Assembly (NCBI RefSeq): GCF_001570745.1
Contig: NZ_BCSG01000012.1
Span: 1-64,000 of the forward strand
Source: Alicyclobacillus mali NBRC 102425
GTDB lineage: Bacteria > Bacillota > Bacilli > Alicyclobacillales > Alicyclobacillaceae
DNA: 64,000 nucleotides
Direction: 5' to 3'
Below, one piece after another: positions 9,028 through 18,174 of this stretch. A model generated the notes under the pieces. The model did not search any database, was not told the DNA's origin, and worked only from the letters and a program-made list of their open reading frames with translations. The position numbers and the translations under genes were made by a program. Every line of letters begins with the position of its first letter. The first letter of the stretch is position 1.

Positions 9028-9036
9028 CTGATCGAA

Positions 9037-9171
9037 ATGGTCATGAAGCCGGAGTTGACGCAGTACGCGCGTGACTTGGAGATCCAGCATGCGTTGAAGC
9101 GCATGGAACGCGGCGATGACCGTGGGACGTCCAAGGGCACACGGAAGTTGAGGAGAAGCGTTGAGGTTTGA
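9037..9171 (+). CDS. Small basic protein (44 aa) under c-di-AMP riboswitch control
   Basis: A 44-codon frame starting at ATG 9037, with AAGGAG nine bases upstream, and ending at TGA 9169-9171. The product is highly charged, with a likely helix in its first half (QYARDLEIQHALKRMER) and an arginine/lysine-rich tail. I recognise no family. Support comes from context: it is the only frame with a good ribosome binding site between the riboswitch and the hairpin at 9181-9200. No membrane segment or signal peptide is present, so it should be cytoplasmic. It may be a regulator or RNA-binding peptide, but nothing shows that directly. Confidence 0.6.
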   Translation: MVMKPELTQYARDLEIQHALKRMERGDDRGTSKGTRKLRRSVEV

Positions 9172-9180
9172 CGAATGAGC

Positions 9181-9208
9181 TGGGCGCCTGTGGGCGCCCA
9201 ATTTCATT
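9181..9208 (+). terminator. Probable terminator after the 44-aa frame
   Basis: TGGGCGCC (9181-9188) and GGCGCCCA (9193-9200) form a perfect 8-base GC-rich stem with a 4-base loop, followed by ATTTCATT. The U tract is weak, but the position 10 bases after the small frame's stop fits transcript end. Confidence 0.6.
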
Positions 9209-9261
9209 GTGGGCGTGTGACGTGCGCATATGTCTGCATGTCACGACCAATTCCCAAAGGT

Positions 9262-9339
9262 CTAGCGTTCGTTGACGGTGTACGCTATAATAATGCGGGT
9301 AATCACAGTGGTCCTCTGTCCGATGAGACATGAACACTG
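9262..9339 (+). promoter_or_regulatory. rplS promoter (-10) and structured leader
   Basis: A consensus TATAAT lies at 9286-9291; the -35 region (around 9262-9267) is poor. The roughly 60-base leader can fold with CAGTG (9306-9310) against CACTG (9335-9339) and inner TGTC (9317-9320) against GACA (9327-9330). L19 genes of other Firmicutes carry a structured leader in the same place, so autoregulation by L19 is plausible but not shown. Confidence 0.5.
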
Positions 9340-9359
9340 GCTGGGAAGGGAGGTCTACC

Positions 9360-9704
9360 ATGAACTTGCTGCGTTCAGTGGTGGAAGACCAACTCCGCAA
9401 GGACATTCCGGATTTCCGTCCCGGAGATACGGTGCGGGTTCACGTCAAGGTGCGTGAAGGCGGGCGTGAACGTATTCAGGTCTTCGAGGGCGTGGTGATT
9501 CGGCGCCGCGGGAGCGGCATCAGCGAAACCTACACCGTGCGGAAAGTTTCGTATGGGGTCGGCGTCGAGCGGACGTTTCCGCTGCATTCGCCGAAGGTGG
9601 ACAAGATTGAAGTGGTCCGCCGAGGCAAGGTGCGCCGGGCGAAGTTGCATTATCTTCGTGGGCTATCCGGTAAGGCAGCGCGGATTGCAGAAGTTCGGCG
9701 GTAA
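9360..9704 (+). CDS. rplS: 50S ribosomal protein L19
   Basis: A 114-residue ribosomal protein, normal length for L19, which sits at the interface of the 30S and 50S subunits. Diagnostic stretches are [24 protein letters not shown] and [12 protein letters not shown]. The start is ATG 9360 behind AAGGGAGG; an in-frame ATG at 9330 lies inside the leader hairpin. In B. subtilis the gene follows rimM and trmD; here it stands alone with its own promoter and terminator, so that upstream block has been separated. Confidence 0.97.
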   Translation: MNLLRSVVEDQLRKDIPDFRPGDTVRVHVKVREGGRERIQVFEGVVIRRRGSGISETYTVRKVSYGVGVERTFPLHSPKVDKIEVVRRGKVRRAKLHYLRGLSGKAARIAEVRR

Positions 9705-9712
9705 GGCGTTAG

Positions 9713-9742
9713 AAAGCGCAGGAGACGACCTGCGCTTTTTTC
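9713..9742 (+). terminator. Intrinsic terminator after rplS
   Basis: AAAGCGCAGG (9713-9722) and CCTGCGCTTT (9729-9738) form a perfect 10-base stem with a 6-base loop, running into a T tract (TTTTTT to 9741). This is a classic strong terminator. Confidence 0.9.
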
Positions 9743-9772
9743 GTGTTTCGTAAAATGGAAGGTGATAGCAGG

Positions 9773-10663
9773 TTGCCTATTCAATGGTTTCCTGGCCACA
9801 TGGCGAAGGCCAAACGGCTGATGGCAGAAGAACTGCGCGGGATTGACGTCGTTGTTGAATTGGCCGACGCACGGTTGCCTGTGTCGAGTCGCAGTCCCGT
9901 CCTGGATGAACTCGCGCAAAACAAGCCGCGGATCCTCGTGTTGACGCGGGTGGACCTAGCCGATCGGACATGTACGGAACGTTGGGTGCAGGTGTTTCGC
10001 GATGAGGGCGTGACGGCCATTCCGGTGAACGCGAAAAGCGGACAGGGGTTGCGCGCGTTCAGGCGTGCACTGGATGAGGTGGTGGAAGCCAAGTTAAACC
10101 GCGCCCGCGCCCGCGGGATTGAGAAGGTGATCACGCGGGGGATGGTCTGTGGCATTCCGAACGTCGGGAAATCGACGTTCGTCAATCAGCTTGCGGGACG
10201 GGCCGTAGCCAAGACGGGGGACCGGCCAGGTGTGACTCGGTCGTTACAATGGATCCGTGTGGACCGGACTGAGTTGCTCGACACGCCGGGCGTTTTAGCG
10301 CCCAAGTTGGCAAACGAGGAACAAGGGTTGAAGCTAGCCGCAAGTGGGGCCGTGAAAGAAGAGATCTTTGAGGTTTACGAAGTATGCGCCTTTGTGCTCG
10401 CGTACATGAGTCAGCGGTATCCTGATGCACTGGCTGATCGCTACGGTCTGCGCGTGGAGGAGCCCGTCGCGTGGACCACCCTGCAGGATGTTTGGCCAGC
10501 CGTCCAGCCGTGGTTCGAACGAATCGGGCGATCGCGCGGCGCGCTCTTAGCTGGTGGCGTGATCGACGAGGAACGTGTGGCGAGGATGGTGATTCACGAT
10601 CTCCAAGACGGAAGACTCGGACCTGTATCGCTTGAATGGCCGGAAGACGAATCTCCTTCGTGA
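9773..10663 (+). CDS. rbgA: Ribosome biogenesis GTPase RbgA (YlqF)
   Basis: A 296-residue circularly permuted GTPase needed for late 50S subunit assembly. The motif order is permuted: TRVDLAD (G4) and NAKSG (G5) come before PNVGKST (G1), GVTRS (G2) and DTPGVL (G3). The start is probably TTG 9773 (AAGGTGAT six bases upstream), which gives the usual N-terminus PIQWFPGHMAKA; GTG 9743 and ATG 9755 are also in frame but put extra residues before it. Its order after rplS and before rnhB matches B. subtilis. Confidence 0.95.
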   Translation: MPIQWFPGHMAKAKRLMAEELRGIDVVVELADARLPVSSRSPVLDELAQNKPRILVLTRVDLADRTCTERWVQVFRDEGVTAIPVNAKSGQGLRAFRRALDEVVEAKLNRARARGIEKVITRGMVCGIPNVGKSTFVNQLAGRAVAKTGDRPGVTRSLQWIRVDRTELLDTPGVLAPKLANEEQGLKLAASGAVKEEIFEVYEVCAFVLAYMSQRYPDALADRYGLRVEEPVAWTTLQDVWPAVQPWFERIGRSRGALLAGGVIDEERVARMVIHDLQDGRLGPVSLEWPEDESPS

Positions 10664-10735
10664 GCAATGAAATTCTTCTTGCTGCAATGGCGGATCCATT
10701 GGAGACGAGGTAGACTAACGCCGAGGAGGTGTGAG

Positions 10736-11386
10736 ATGGACGGCTGGATGAGGCGATACCGATTGGACGTGGCGCTGAGCGACGGTCTTCGAGCCGCAGG
10801 CGTCGATGAAGTGGGCAGGGGCTGCCTTGCGGGGCCCGTGGTCGCGGCGAGCGTCGTTCTCCCGTTGGAATTGGCGGTGTATGCGGATCTGAAAGATGTG
10901 ATGGATTCTAAGCAGCTCAAGCCGGGCGCGCGGGAAGAGATGGCGGATCGCATTCGGGCAAAAGCGCTTGCGGTCGGCATTGGCGTGGCAAGCCCTGAAG
11001 AAATTGACCGTCTCAACATCCTGCAGGCTACCCAGCTTGCCATGAAGCGGTCGCTCGACGCCCTCCACATTCACCCGGAACTGGCGCTGGTCGACGGGAA
11101 TCGCGCATTTCGGCATCGGGTTCCTGTTCTACCAGTTGTGGACGGTGATGCGCGGTCACTCTTGATTGCGGCGGCGTCCGTGATCGCCAAGGTCTTTCGC
11201 GATCGTCTGATGGCGAAGCTGGATGAGGGGTTTCCTGGTTACGGCTTCTCAGATCACGTGGGTTATGGGACACGTGCGCATTTAGAAGCACTGCAGCGCC
11301 TCGGACCCTCTGTCATCCATCGCCTTTCCTTCGCCCCCGTTCGCGCATGTCTGGGAAAAACGGAGATGACGCGATATGGATCCTAG
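10736..11386 (+). CDS. rnhB: Ribonuclease HII
   Basis: A 216-residue RNase H type 2 that removes ribonucleotides and RNA from RNA-DNA hybrids. AGVDEVGRGCLAGPV gives the Asp-Glu of the active site, VDGN a later acidic residue, and AAASVIAKVFRD the family signature. GAGGAGGTG before ATG 10736 decides the start; the longer frame from 10667 lacks such a site. It overlaps the next gene by 11 bases, so it is cotranscribed with the FliK-like gene. Confidence 0.95.
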   Translation: MDGWMRRYRLDVALSDGLRAAGVDEVGRGCLAGPVVAASVVLPLELAVYADLKDVMDSKQLKPGAREEMADRIRAKALAVGIGVASPEEIDRLNILQATQLAMKRSLDALHIHPELALVDGNRAFRHRVPVLPVVDGDARSLLIAAASVIAKVFRDRLMAKLDEGFPGYGFSDHVGYGTRAHLEALQRLGPSVIHRLSFAPVRACLGKTEMTRYGS

Positions 11387-12470
11387 CATCCATCGCATTC
11401 CGTCGGCTGAGCTCGGACCTATCACGCGCAGTGTGGACCGCGCACCTCCCGTTGGCGCCGATCGTGCGGAGAGCACGGCACATCCAGCGAAAGGTACTGA
11501 AGGGCCATCGCCAGCGGTCGGTGAACAGGTATCTGATGTACCGCTGGATCCCTCGGACCTTGTGCCATACGAAATTCTGCGCGATGAAGCGCTATTGGCC
11601 AGTGAGCGCGGATGGAGGGCGGCGCTGTTGAGCGCACTGCTGCAGGTGGGCGCAGAGCAGGGACGGCCGGAGGAGGGCGGTGCGCACAACGCCGCAGGGA
11701 CGTCGCCCAAATTCCCGCCAGCTGCCGAACTACACGAAGCACATTCGGGACTTGTGGAGAGCAACCTGGCCGGTACGCAGCGAGGTTTTGGCGCTCTCAA
11801 GCCGTCCTTCATGGCGTCTTCGGGTGCTTCAGAGGGAGAGGAACCCCTCTATCCCGCTGCGAAGCTGTACGACGTAGGTGCTCCAGACGCCGAGATGCTC
11901 AAGGTGTCCGTGACGCATCTATGGTCCGTGATGCGGGAACTCGCCCAGTCGACTGAACGTCACACTCTGGTCCGCTTGCGCGAATGCCCTTCGTCGCCTC
12001 TGGTGTCATTCGCATCCATGGGTCGCGAATGGCTCGAGCAGGGATTGGGACCTGCGGACCGAATGCGTTTGGTGCAGTGGGTCATGATGGACCGTCTCAT
12101 TGCGTCGGTCGCGCCACATCCGTTCGATCGCCGCGGTTCGGGCCTGTTCTTAGTTCCACATTCGAATGCGCGAGAGCATCCGGTCGCCGTTCGTTGGCGC
12201 GCCGAGCGCAGGACTCGAATGGGATCCCGAGGCAAGCTGGTACACAGGCTCCGCCTTGACCTGGAGGTGGACGGCCACGCCTTGGCTTGTGTGCTCACCG
12301 CGCAGCGGCCCGCGCTTCATGTACACATCACCTGTTCCCCAGACGCTCCATTCGTCAAGTATCTGCAGGCCGCAGGACAGCACGTCGCGCCTTCATTAGA
12401 GGCCTGCGGCTGGGAACTTACGTCCTGGACTGTCGATCACGAAGGAGAGGGTTCCGATGCAACGAGCTAA
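11376..12470 (+). CDS. FliK-C-terminal-like protein (YlqG position)
   Basis: A 364-residue protein without a signal or membrane segment. The first 150 residues are low complexity and rich in alanine, proline, glutamate and glycine, like the N-terminal half of hook-length proteins. The last 75 residues (HRLRLDLEVDGHALACVL, then LQAAGQ and CGWELTSW) resemble the C-terminal domain of FliK, which switches export specificity through FlhB. The next gene, a free FlhB C-terminal-like domain, supports this. It sits where B. subtilis has ylqG, between rnhB and ylqH. The start is ATG 11376 behind GGAGATG. The FliK link is inference from pattern and neighbour. Confidence 0.72.
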   Translation: MDPSIHRIPSAELGPITRSVDRAPPVGADRAESTAHPAKGTEGPSPAVGEQVSDVPLDPSDLVPYEILRDEALLASERGWRAALLSALLQVGAEQGRPEEGGAHNAAGTSPKFPPAAELHEAHSGLVESNLAGTQRGFGALKPSFMASSGASEGEEPLYPAAKLYDVGAPDAEMLKVSVTHLWSVMRELAQSTERHTLVRLRECPSSPLVSFASMGREWLEQGLGPADRMRLVQWVMMDRLIASVAPHPFDRRGSGLFLVPHSNAREHPVAVRWRAERRTRMGSRGKLVHRLRLDLEVDGHALACVLTAQRPALHVHITCSPDAPFVKYLQAAGQHVAPSLEACGWELTSWTVDHEGEGSDATS

Positions 12471-12714
12471 ACGAGCGGTGGCGTTGCGATATGACACCCA
12501 AAAGGACCTTGCGCCTCGCGTCGTGGCGAAGGGCGCAGAAGCCGTCGCGAATGCCATCGTCCGCACGGCCGAGGGGCATCGTGTCCCTGTTGTGGAGCAG
12601 ACAGAACTTGTGGATGCTTTGTTTGCTCTCGAAGTGGACCAGGTGATACCGCCGGAACTTTATCAGGCTGTGGCAGAGATCTTGGCTTACATTTATCGGT
12701 ACCGAAGGACGTGA
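12457..12714 (+). CDS. FlhB C-terminal domain-like protein (YlqH)
   Basis: An 85-residue protein that matches only the cytoplasmic C-terminal domain of FlhB. It aligns closely with the FlhB of this window (44650-45735) from the residues just after its NPTH cleavage site: AVALRYD, VVAKGAE, VPVVEQ, and IPPELYQAVAEILAYIYR. The NPTH motif and the membrane part are missing. In other Firmicutes such FhlB/YlqH proteins occur in this same locus, and one was proposed to replace the FlhB C-domain in export switching. It overlaps the FliK-like gene by 14 bases, suggesting that the two act together. Confidence 0.88.
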   Translation: MQRAKRAVALRYDTQKDLAPRVVAKGAEAVANAIVRTAEGHRVPVVEQTELVDALFALEVDQVIPPELYQAVAEILAYIYRYRRT

Positions 12715-12721
12715 ACGCACT

Positions 12722-13084
12722 GTGCAGCTCGGGCGGCGTGAACTGGGCGCACTCGGGGAATCGTTTGTAAGACAATACCTCGAGCGTTGCCTGGGTTGGC
12801 ACGTGATCGAGAAAAATTGGAGAACTCGTTTTGGCGAACTGGACCTGGTTGCGGAAAACGAAGACGAGCTCGTCGCTGTCGAAGTGAAGACGCGCACGTC
12901 ACCCATCGAGGGCGACAGCGTGTGCGCGCTGCGCCCGGCGCAGATCGCGAGGCTAGTCGCGGCCTTGACGGCCTATGCTGCGCGTTCCGACCGGTGGTCG
13001 GCGGTGGCGCTGGACGTCGTGGGTGTCACATGGCAGCATGGAGTCGTCGTCGGCTTTCGGCACGAGCGCCTGTATCCGCATTGA
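12722..13084 (+). CDS. YraN/UPF0102 family endonuclease-like protein
   Basis: A 120-residue protein with the nuclease-like core E-L-D-L-V-A ... V-A-V-E-V-K-T-R seen in UPF0102 (YraN) and Holliday junction resolvase-like folds. GESFVRQYLE near the N-terminus is also typical. The start is GTG 12722 with AAGGACG upstream. Its last 132 bases overlap, on the opposite strand, the 3' end of the polysaccharide deacetylase gene. The cellular role of this family is not settled. Confidence 0.87.
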   Translation: MQLGRRELGALGESFVRQYLERCLGWHVIEKNWRTRFGELDLVAENEDELVAVEVKTRTSPIEGDSVCALRPAQIARLVAALTAYAARSDRWSAVALDVVGVTWQHGVVVGFRHERLYPH

Positions 13085-13747
13085 ATCGCGAATGGGGAGC
13101 ATTTGAAACGTGTATCCAGCTCGACGCAGGTCGCGAATGATGCGCGGCATGGCCTCGACCGTGAGGCGACTCGAGCTAATGCCATCATGAAACAAAATGA
13201 TGGAACCCGGCTGCGCGTGCTGTTCCACTTGGGCAACAATCGCGCTTGCCGATTTTGCCTTCCAGTCCATCGAGTCGACGGTCCACAGCGCAATGGGGTG
13301 GCCGAGCTTTTGTACGCATTCGACCTCGGACGCGTTGATGGAACCATACGGAGGTCTGTAATACACGGGCTTGGTGCCGCAAGCGTTCCAAACGGCTGCA
13401 TCGGTCTTTTGGATGTCGAGGATGACCTCGTTCAGTGCATGTTTTTTAGGGTCGAAGTGCGAGAATCCGTGGTTTCCGATTTCGTGTCCATCCTCTTGTA
13501 TTCTTCGGACCAAAGAGGGAAATTGTTCGCATCGATAACCCACCACAAAAAATGTCGCAGTGATGTGTTGGCTGTGCAGGATGTCGAGGATTTTGGGCGT
13601 GTAACGCTGGCTGGGTCCGTCGTCGAAGGTCAAATAGACGACCTTTGCCGGGCTACCCGCGTTTGCGCGTGCAAGAGGCATGACATCGTTGAAGCCGGCA
13701 GTACATGCAAGTGTGGCCATGAACGTTACTCCCATCTCGCGCAACAC
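12953..13747 (-). CDS. Polysaccharide deacetylase (NodB domain)
   Basis: A 264-residue carbohydrate esterase family 4 enzyme that should deacetylate peptidoglycan or another N-acetylated glycan. Motifs in order are LTFDDGP (catalytic base and metal aspartate), NHGFSH (metal histidines), RPPYG, the TVDSMDW region and ILFHD (catalytic histidine). The N-terminus has a short hydrophobic stretch that could be a weak signal peptide. GTG 13747 is preceded by AAAGGAGG at proper spacing; longer starts lack this. The last 44 codons overlap yraN antisense and look unconserved, perhaps an extension created by a lost stop codon. Confidence 0.88.
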   Translation of the reverse strand: MLREMGVTFMATLACTAGFNDVMPLARANAGSPAKVVYLTFDDGPSQRYTPKILDILHSQHITATFFVVGYRCEQFPSLVRRIQEDGHEIGNHGFSHFDPKKHALNEVILDIQKTDAAVWNACGTKPVYYRPPYGSINASEVECVQKLGHPIALWTVDSMDWKAKSASAIVAQVEQHAQPGSIILFHDGISSSRLTVEAMPRIIRDLRRAGYTFQMLPIRDSMRIQALVPKADDDSMLPCDTHDVQRHRRPPVGTRSIGRQGRD

Positions 13748-13826
13748 ATGCCGTACCTCCTTTCTGTGCAAATCCCCTTGGTGGATATAACTTGTGTCAA
13801 ACAGCGCCACCTATGCCTGTATGCTG

Positions 13827-15278
13827 TCACGTCGCGGCGTTGCGCGATGGGGACAGCGATCCCGGCCGTCGCCAGGCGATGGCCTCTTCGATATCAGGGC
13901 TCGATACTTCCTGGCGTCCGTCGAGTGCGGCGATGGTGGTGGCGAGTGCCGCGACTTTTGCTCGATCTCGCTCGGATGCATGAAGCCGCTCACACGTGCG
14001 CCACAACAGGTGCTTGGCGTCGTTTGTCAGAACCGACGATCCGCCCTGTAGGAGTGTTCTGGCTTTTCGCACCTTCTCGGCCCAGGTGTCGAGTGGATCC
14101 CCTCTTTGTCCGACATTGGTCTGGCGGTTCACGTGATGAACCATGTCGATTCGATCCAGGATGGGTCCGGGGCAGCGCATCCAATATCTTCTGACATCCA
14201 GTTCGGCACATGAGCAATCTCCATAGCCACGGTACCCGCACGGACAGGGGTTGGCCGTCGCGATGAGCTGAAAGGAAGCAGGGAACCGGGTGAGCTTGCC
14301 GTTTACGGTACATTCGATGACACCAGTGTCCATGGGTTCTCGAAGCGCATTGATCACGGCGTGCGAAAACTCCAGCATCTCATCCAGCAGTAAAACGCCG
14401 TGATGTGCCAACGTGGCTTCTCCAGGCATTCCGAATCTGCCGCCTCCTAAGAGGCTTCGTTGAGAAACGCTGTGATGAGGTCTGCGCACCGGCGGGCGAA
14501 GAGAAAAGGCGTAGGTTGGATTTGTAATTTCCTGCCACGCCGCCACTTCCAGTGCGTGTTCCTCCGTCAGGTCGGGGAGAAGATACGACAGCGAGTCCGC
14601 AAGCGTGGTCTTGCCGACGCCTGGCGATCCGACCAGCAGAAGCGAGTGCCGACCAGCGGCACAGATGGCGAGCAATCTTTGCTCCACTTGATGCCCGCAG
14701 AGCAGAGGTGCCCGGCGGTCTTCTGCGACACGCTTGGCGCTTCGGGAAGACGACACCACGCCGCGGACTTGGTTCTGGCGTAGCATGACCGCGACATCAG
14801 CCAGGTTAGACGTGCGGGAGATTTGAAACATGTCGTCAAACGGCCACGGCAGTGACTGATCCGCGCTCACACAAAGAGACGAAAGTCCTTCGTCGCGCAT
14901 GCGAAGTCCGATGGCGCTGAGTCCTTGTTGGGGAACAATGGTGCCGTCGAGCGCGAGTTCGCCGACGAAGACGGTCTCGTCCCGCGGGATGGGTGGTGTC
15001 GCCGATGCGCGAAGGATCGCGACGGCCATCGCGAGGTCGAGCCAAGACCCTTGTTTCTTGAGGCTTGCAGGCTGAAGATTCAAGGTGATCCTGCCCTTGG
15101 GAAAGGGCAGGCCCGCGTGATGAAACGCGGACCGGACGCGCGCCTTGGCCTCACTGACTGACGAGTCGGGAAGGCCGACGATGGTGAACCGAGGGAATCC
15201 AGGGCCGACGTCGGCCTGGACGCGGACAAGATGGACATCCGCTCCGTGGCGGATGGCGCCGAGTGCATCACCCAACAC
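13827..15278 (-). CDS. comM: ComM/YifB family Mg-chelatase-like AAA+ ATPase
   Basis: About 483 residues. An N-terminal Lon-like fold (FTIVGLPD, then GRITLNLQPA) precedes an AAA+ ATPase with Walker A GSPGVGKT, Walker B LLLDEM and the family motif TANPCPCGY, then a C-terminal Mg-chelatase domain. In naturally transformable bacteria ComM is a hexameric helicase that extends branch migration of incoming DNA. GTG 15278 is favoured by GAGG eight bases upstream; the GTG at 15308 has a poor site. It lies behind the deacetylase gene on the same strand, and dprA lies 3 kb away. Confidence 0.92.
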   Translation of the reverse strand: MLGDALGAIRHGADVHLVRVQADVGPGFPRFTIVGLPDSSVSEAKARVRSAFHHAGLPFPKGRITLNLQPASLKKQGSWLDLAMAVAILRASATPPIPRDETVFVGELALDGTIVPQQGLSAIGLRMRDEGLSSLCVSADQSLPWPFDDMFQISRTSNLADVAVMLRQNQVRGVVSSSRSAKRVAEDRRAPLLCGHQVEQRLLAICAAGRHSLLLVGSPGVGKTTLADSLSYLLPDLTEEHALEVAAWQEITNPTYAFSLRPPVRRPHHSVSQRSLLGGGRFGMPGEATLAHHGVLLLDEMLEFSHAVINALREPMDTGVIECTVNGKLTRFPASFQLIATANPCPCGYRGYGDCSCAELDVRRYWMRCPGPILDRIDMVHHVNRQTNVGQRGDPLDTWAEKVRKARTLLQGGSSVLTNDAKHLLWRTCERLHASERDRAKVAALATTIAALDGRQEVSSPDIEEAIAWRRPGSLSPSRNAAT

Positions 15279-15405
15279 GTGCTTCGCCTCGCTTTCGGAA
15301 CTTTTCACAACCTACGTATAGCAATTTCTCGGTGCATGAGCCATAATGTAGGGAAGAATCTCGTTCGCATCGTCGAGGTATGGCGAGTCTCAGGAGGGAG
15401 CCGTC

Positions 15406-15783
15406 ATGGAGAACCCGAGGAAACGGATGGCGAGAGGGGACGCTGAGGGTCGCCGCGGGCAGGTGATTGACTTTCGCGCATATCAAAAGCGGCGTCATCG
15501 TCGGCATCGCGGCATACGGCCTGTCGGGGAGGACTACCTGATTCTTCGAGGAAGCGCCATAGTCCTTGCTGCTGCGTCCGTGGTTCTCGCGATTTTCGGG
15601 CTGACGCCGGTTCCGTGGAAGGATAATGCGCTCGTCGCCAGCCTCTTCGCCGACACCCTCGCGCTGGCCATTGGCGTCATCCTTCATGTAGTAAGGGATC
15701 GAGCGGCGATGCGCCTTCTCGGCGCGCTCGTCGGCGTGTTTGCGTTTTCGTATTTGTGCAGTCTGCTTCACAGCGCGTTATAG
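15406..15783 (+). CDS. Small membrane protein of unknown function
   Basis: A 125-residue protein. The first 40 residues are very basic (RKRMARG, KRRHRRHR); three hydrophobic helices follow at about residues 48-65, 78-93 and 103-122. No family is recognised. The start is ATG 15406 behind AGGAGGG. It lies between comM (divergent) and sucC and may be a simple membrane-associated protein with cytosolic basic head. Confidence 0.7.
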   Translation: MENPRKRMARGDAEGRRGQVIDFRAYQKRRHRRHRGIRPVGEDYLILRGSAIVLAAASVVLAIFGLTPVPWKDNALVASLFADTLALAIGVILHVVRDRAAMRLLGALVGVFAFSYLCSLLHSAL

Positions 15784-15790
15784 ATAGAAT

Positions 15791-15857
15791 GTCAAGAATT
15801 TGTCAAGGTTTTCTGTATGCGTTTTCATCGTCTCAACCGGTCAAGACGTTGTCAAAC
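15791..15857 (+). repeat. Paired 11-base-period GTCAA repeats upstream of sucC
   Basis: GTCAAGAATTTGTCAA (15791-15806) and GTCAAGACGTTGTCAA (15840-15855) match at 14 of 16 bases and lie 49 bases apart. Each holds two GTCAA units exactly 11 bases apart, so all face the same side of the helix. This is the usual layout of OmpR/PhoP-type regulator sites, but the protein is unknown. Confidence 0.5.
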
Positions 15858-15877
15858 GTGCCGCGAAGTTCTATCCT
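15849..15877 (+). promoter_or_regulatory. Putative sucCD promoter
   Basis: TTGTCA (15849-15854), 17 bases, TATCCT (15872-15877). The -35 box is part of the second GTCAA repeat pair, so a bound regulator would meet RNA polymerase there. Confidence 0.5.
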
Positions 15878-15970
15878 GATAGATGGCACAAGGTCGGCAG
15901 ACGCCATGGCAACGTTTGTCCGGTTTTTTTGTGCGCCGTATCCGTAGGGGGACAAAGGAGGACGGACATC

Positions 15971-17125
<1,155 letters not shown>

Positions 17126-17140
17126 GGAGGGACACTCGCG

Positions 17141-18040
17141 ATGAGCATTCTGGTGAACAAGGAAACGCGCGTCATTACACAGGGCATCACGGGATCTGCC
17201 GGTTTGTTTCACACGCAGCAGGCGCTAGCCTACGGCACGAAGGTCGTCGGTGGCACCTCCCCAGGCAAGGGCGGCACGAAGGTTGAAGGGCTGCCGGTCT
17301 TCAACACGGTCGAAGAGGCAGTGCGCGAGACGGGGGCGAACGCTTCGGTGATTTACGTCCCGCCTGCATTCGCGGCTGATGCCATCATGGAAGCGGTGGC
17401 GGCTGGCCTGGATCTCGTCGTGTGTATCACGGAAGGCATTCCGATTCTGGACATGGTGAAAGTCAAGCGGTACATGGAGGGCAAGAAGACGCGGTTGATT
17501 GGGCCAAACTGTCCTGGCGTGATCACGCCGAACGAGTGCAAAATCGGCATCATGCCCGGATATATTCATACGCCGGGAAAAATCGGCGTCGTGTCCCGCT
17601 CGGGTACGCTGACCTACGAAGCCGTGTACCAGTTGACGCAACTGGGACTCGGCCAGTCGACGGCCGTCGGAATTGGCGGCGATCCGGTCAATGGGACCAA
17701 CTTCGTCGACGTCTTGAAGATGTTCAATGACGATCCGGATACGGAAGCCGTGATTATGATCGGCGAGATCGGCGGATCGGCGGAAGAAGACGCGGCGGAG
17801 TGGATCAAGGCGAACATGAAGAAGCCGGTCGTGGGCTTTATCGCTGGCGCAACAGCGCCTCCGGGGCGGCGCATGGGGCATGCTGGCGCAATTGTGTCCG
17901 GTGGTTCTGGTACAGCGCAATCCAAAATCGAAAAGATGAAGGAATGCGGGATTCGCGTGGCTCCGACCCCATCAGAGATGGGTTCCACGTTGTACCAGGT
18001 GCTCGAAGAGCGGGGACTCCTGGAACGCTGCAAGTCTTGA
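17141..18040 (+). CDS. sucD: Succinyl-CoA synthetase alpha subunit
   Basis: A 299-residue CoA-binding subunit that carries the phospho-histidine. [13 protein letters not shown] is the nucleotide-like CoA site, [10 protein letters not shown] and [10 protein letters not shown] the active-site region, with the histidine of GHAG being the phosphorylated one. ATG 17141 has GAGGAGGG upstream. The pair sucC-sucD ends at a strong terminator 20 bases downstream. Confidence 0.97.
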   Translation: MSILVNKETRVITQGITGSAGLFHTQQALAYGTKVVGGTSPGKGGTKVEGLPVFNTVEEAVRETGANASVIYVPPAFAADAIMEAVAAGLDLVVCITEGIPILDMVKVKRYMEGKKTRLIGPNCPGVITPNECKIGIMPGYIHTPGKIGVVSRSGTLTYEAVYQLTQLGLGQSTAVGIGGDPVNGTNFVDVLKMFNDDPDTEAVIMIGEIGGSAEEDAAEWIKANMKKPVVGFIAGATAPPGRRMGHAGAIVSGGSGTAQSKIEKMKECGIRVAPTPSEMGSTLYQVLEERGLLERCKS

Positions 18041-18061
18041 GCAGTCCCGTACATCGTATCC

Positions 18062-18111
18062 CAAAGAAAAAAGAGTTCGCTTGTTCTTGCAAGCGAACTC
18101 TTTTTTCTTTG
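18062..18111 (+). terminator. Bidirectional intrinsic terminator, perfect 22-base inverted repeat
   Basis: Bases 18062-18083 and 18090-18111 are exact reverse complements with a 6-base loop. The stem has a GC-containing core (GAGTTCGCTTG) with A-rich and T-rich flanks on the two sides, so it has a U tract whichever strand is read. It ends the sucCD transcript. Confidence 0.92.
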
Positions 18112-18174
18112 CGTCATCGACGGAGCCAGCGAACGAGGATACCATGACAGTCAATAAGGCATGGAGGGATTCCT

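Noticed and set aside
13103-14194. 363-codon plus-strand frame across the deacetylase and comM
   Set aside because: It spans two genes with clear motifs on the other strand and its product is unlike any family.
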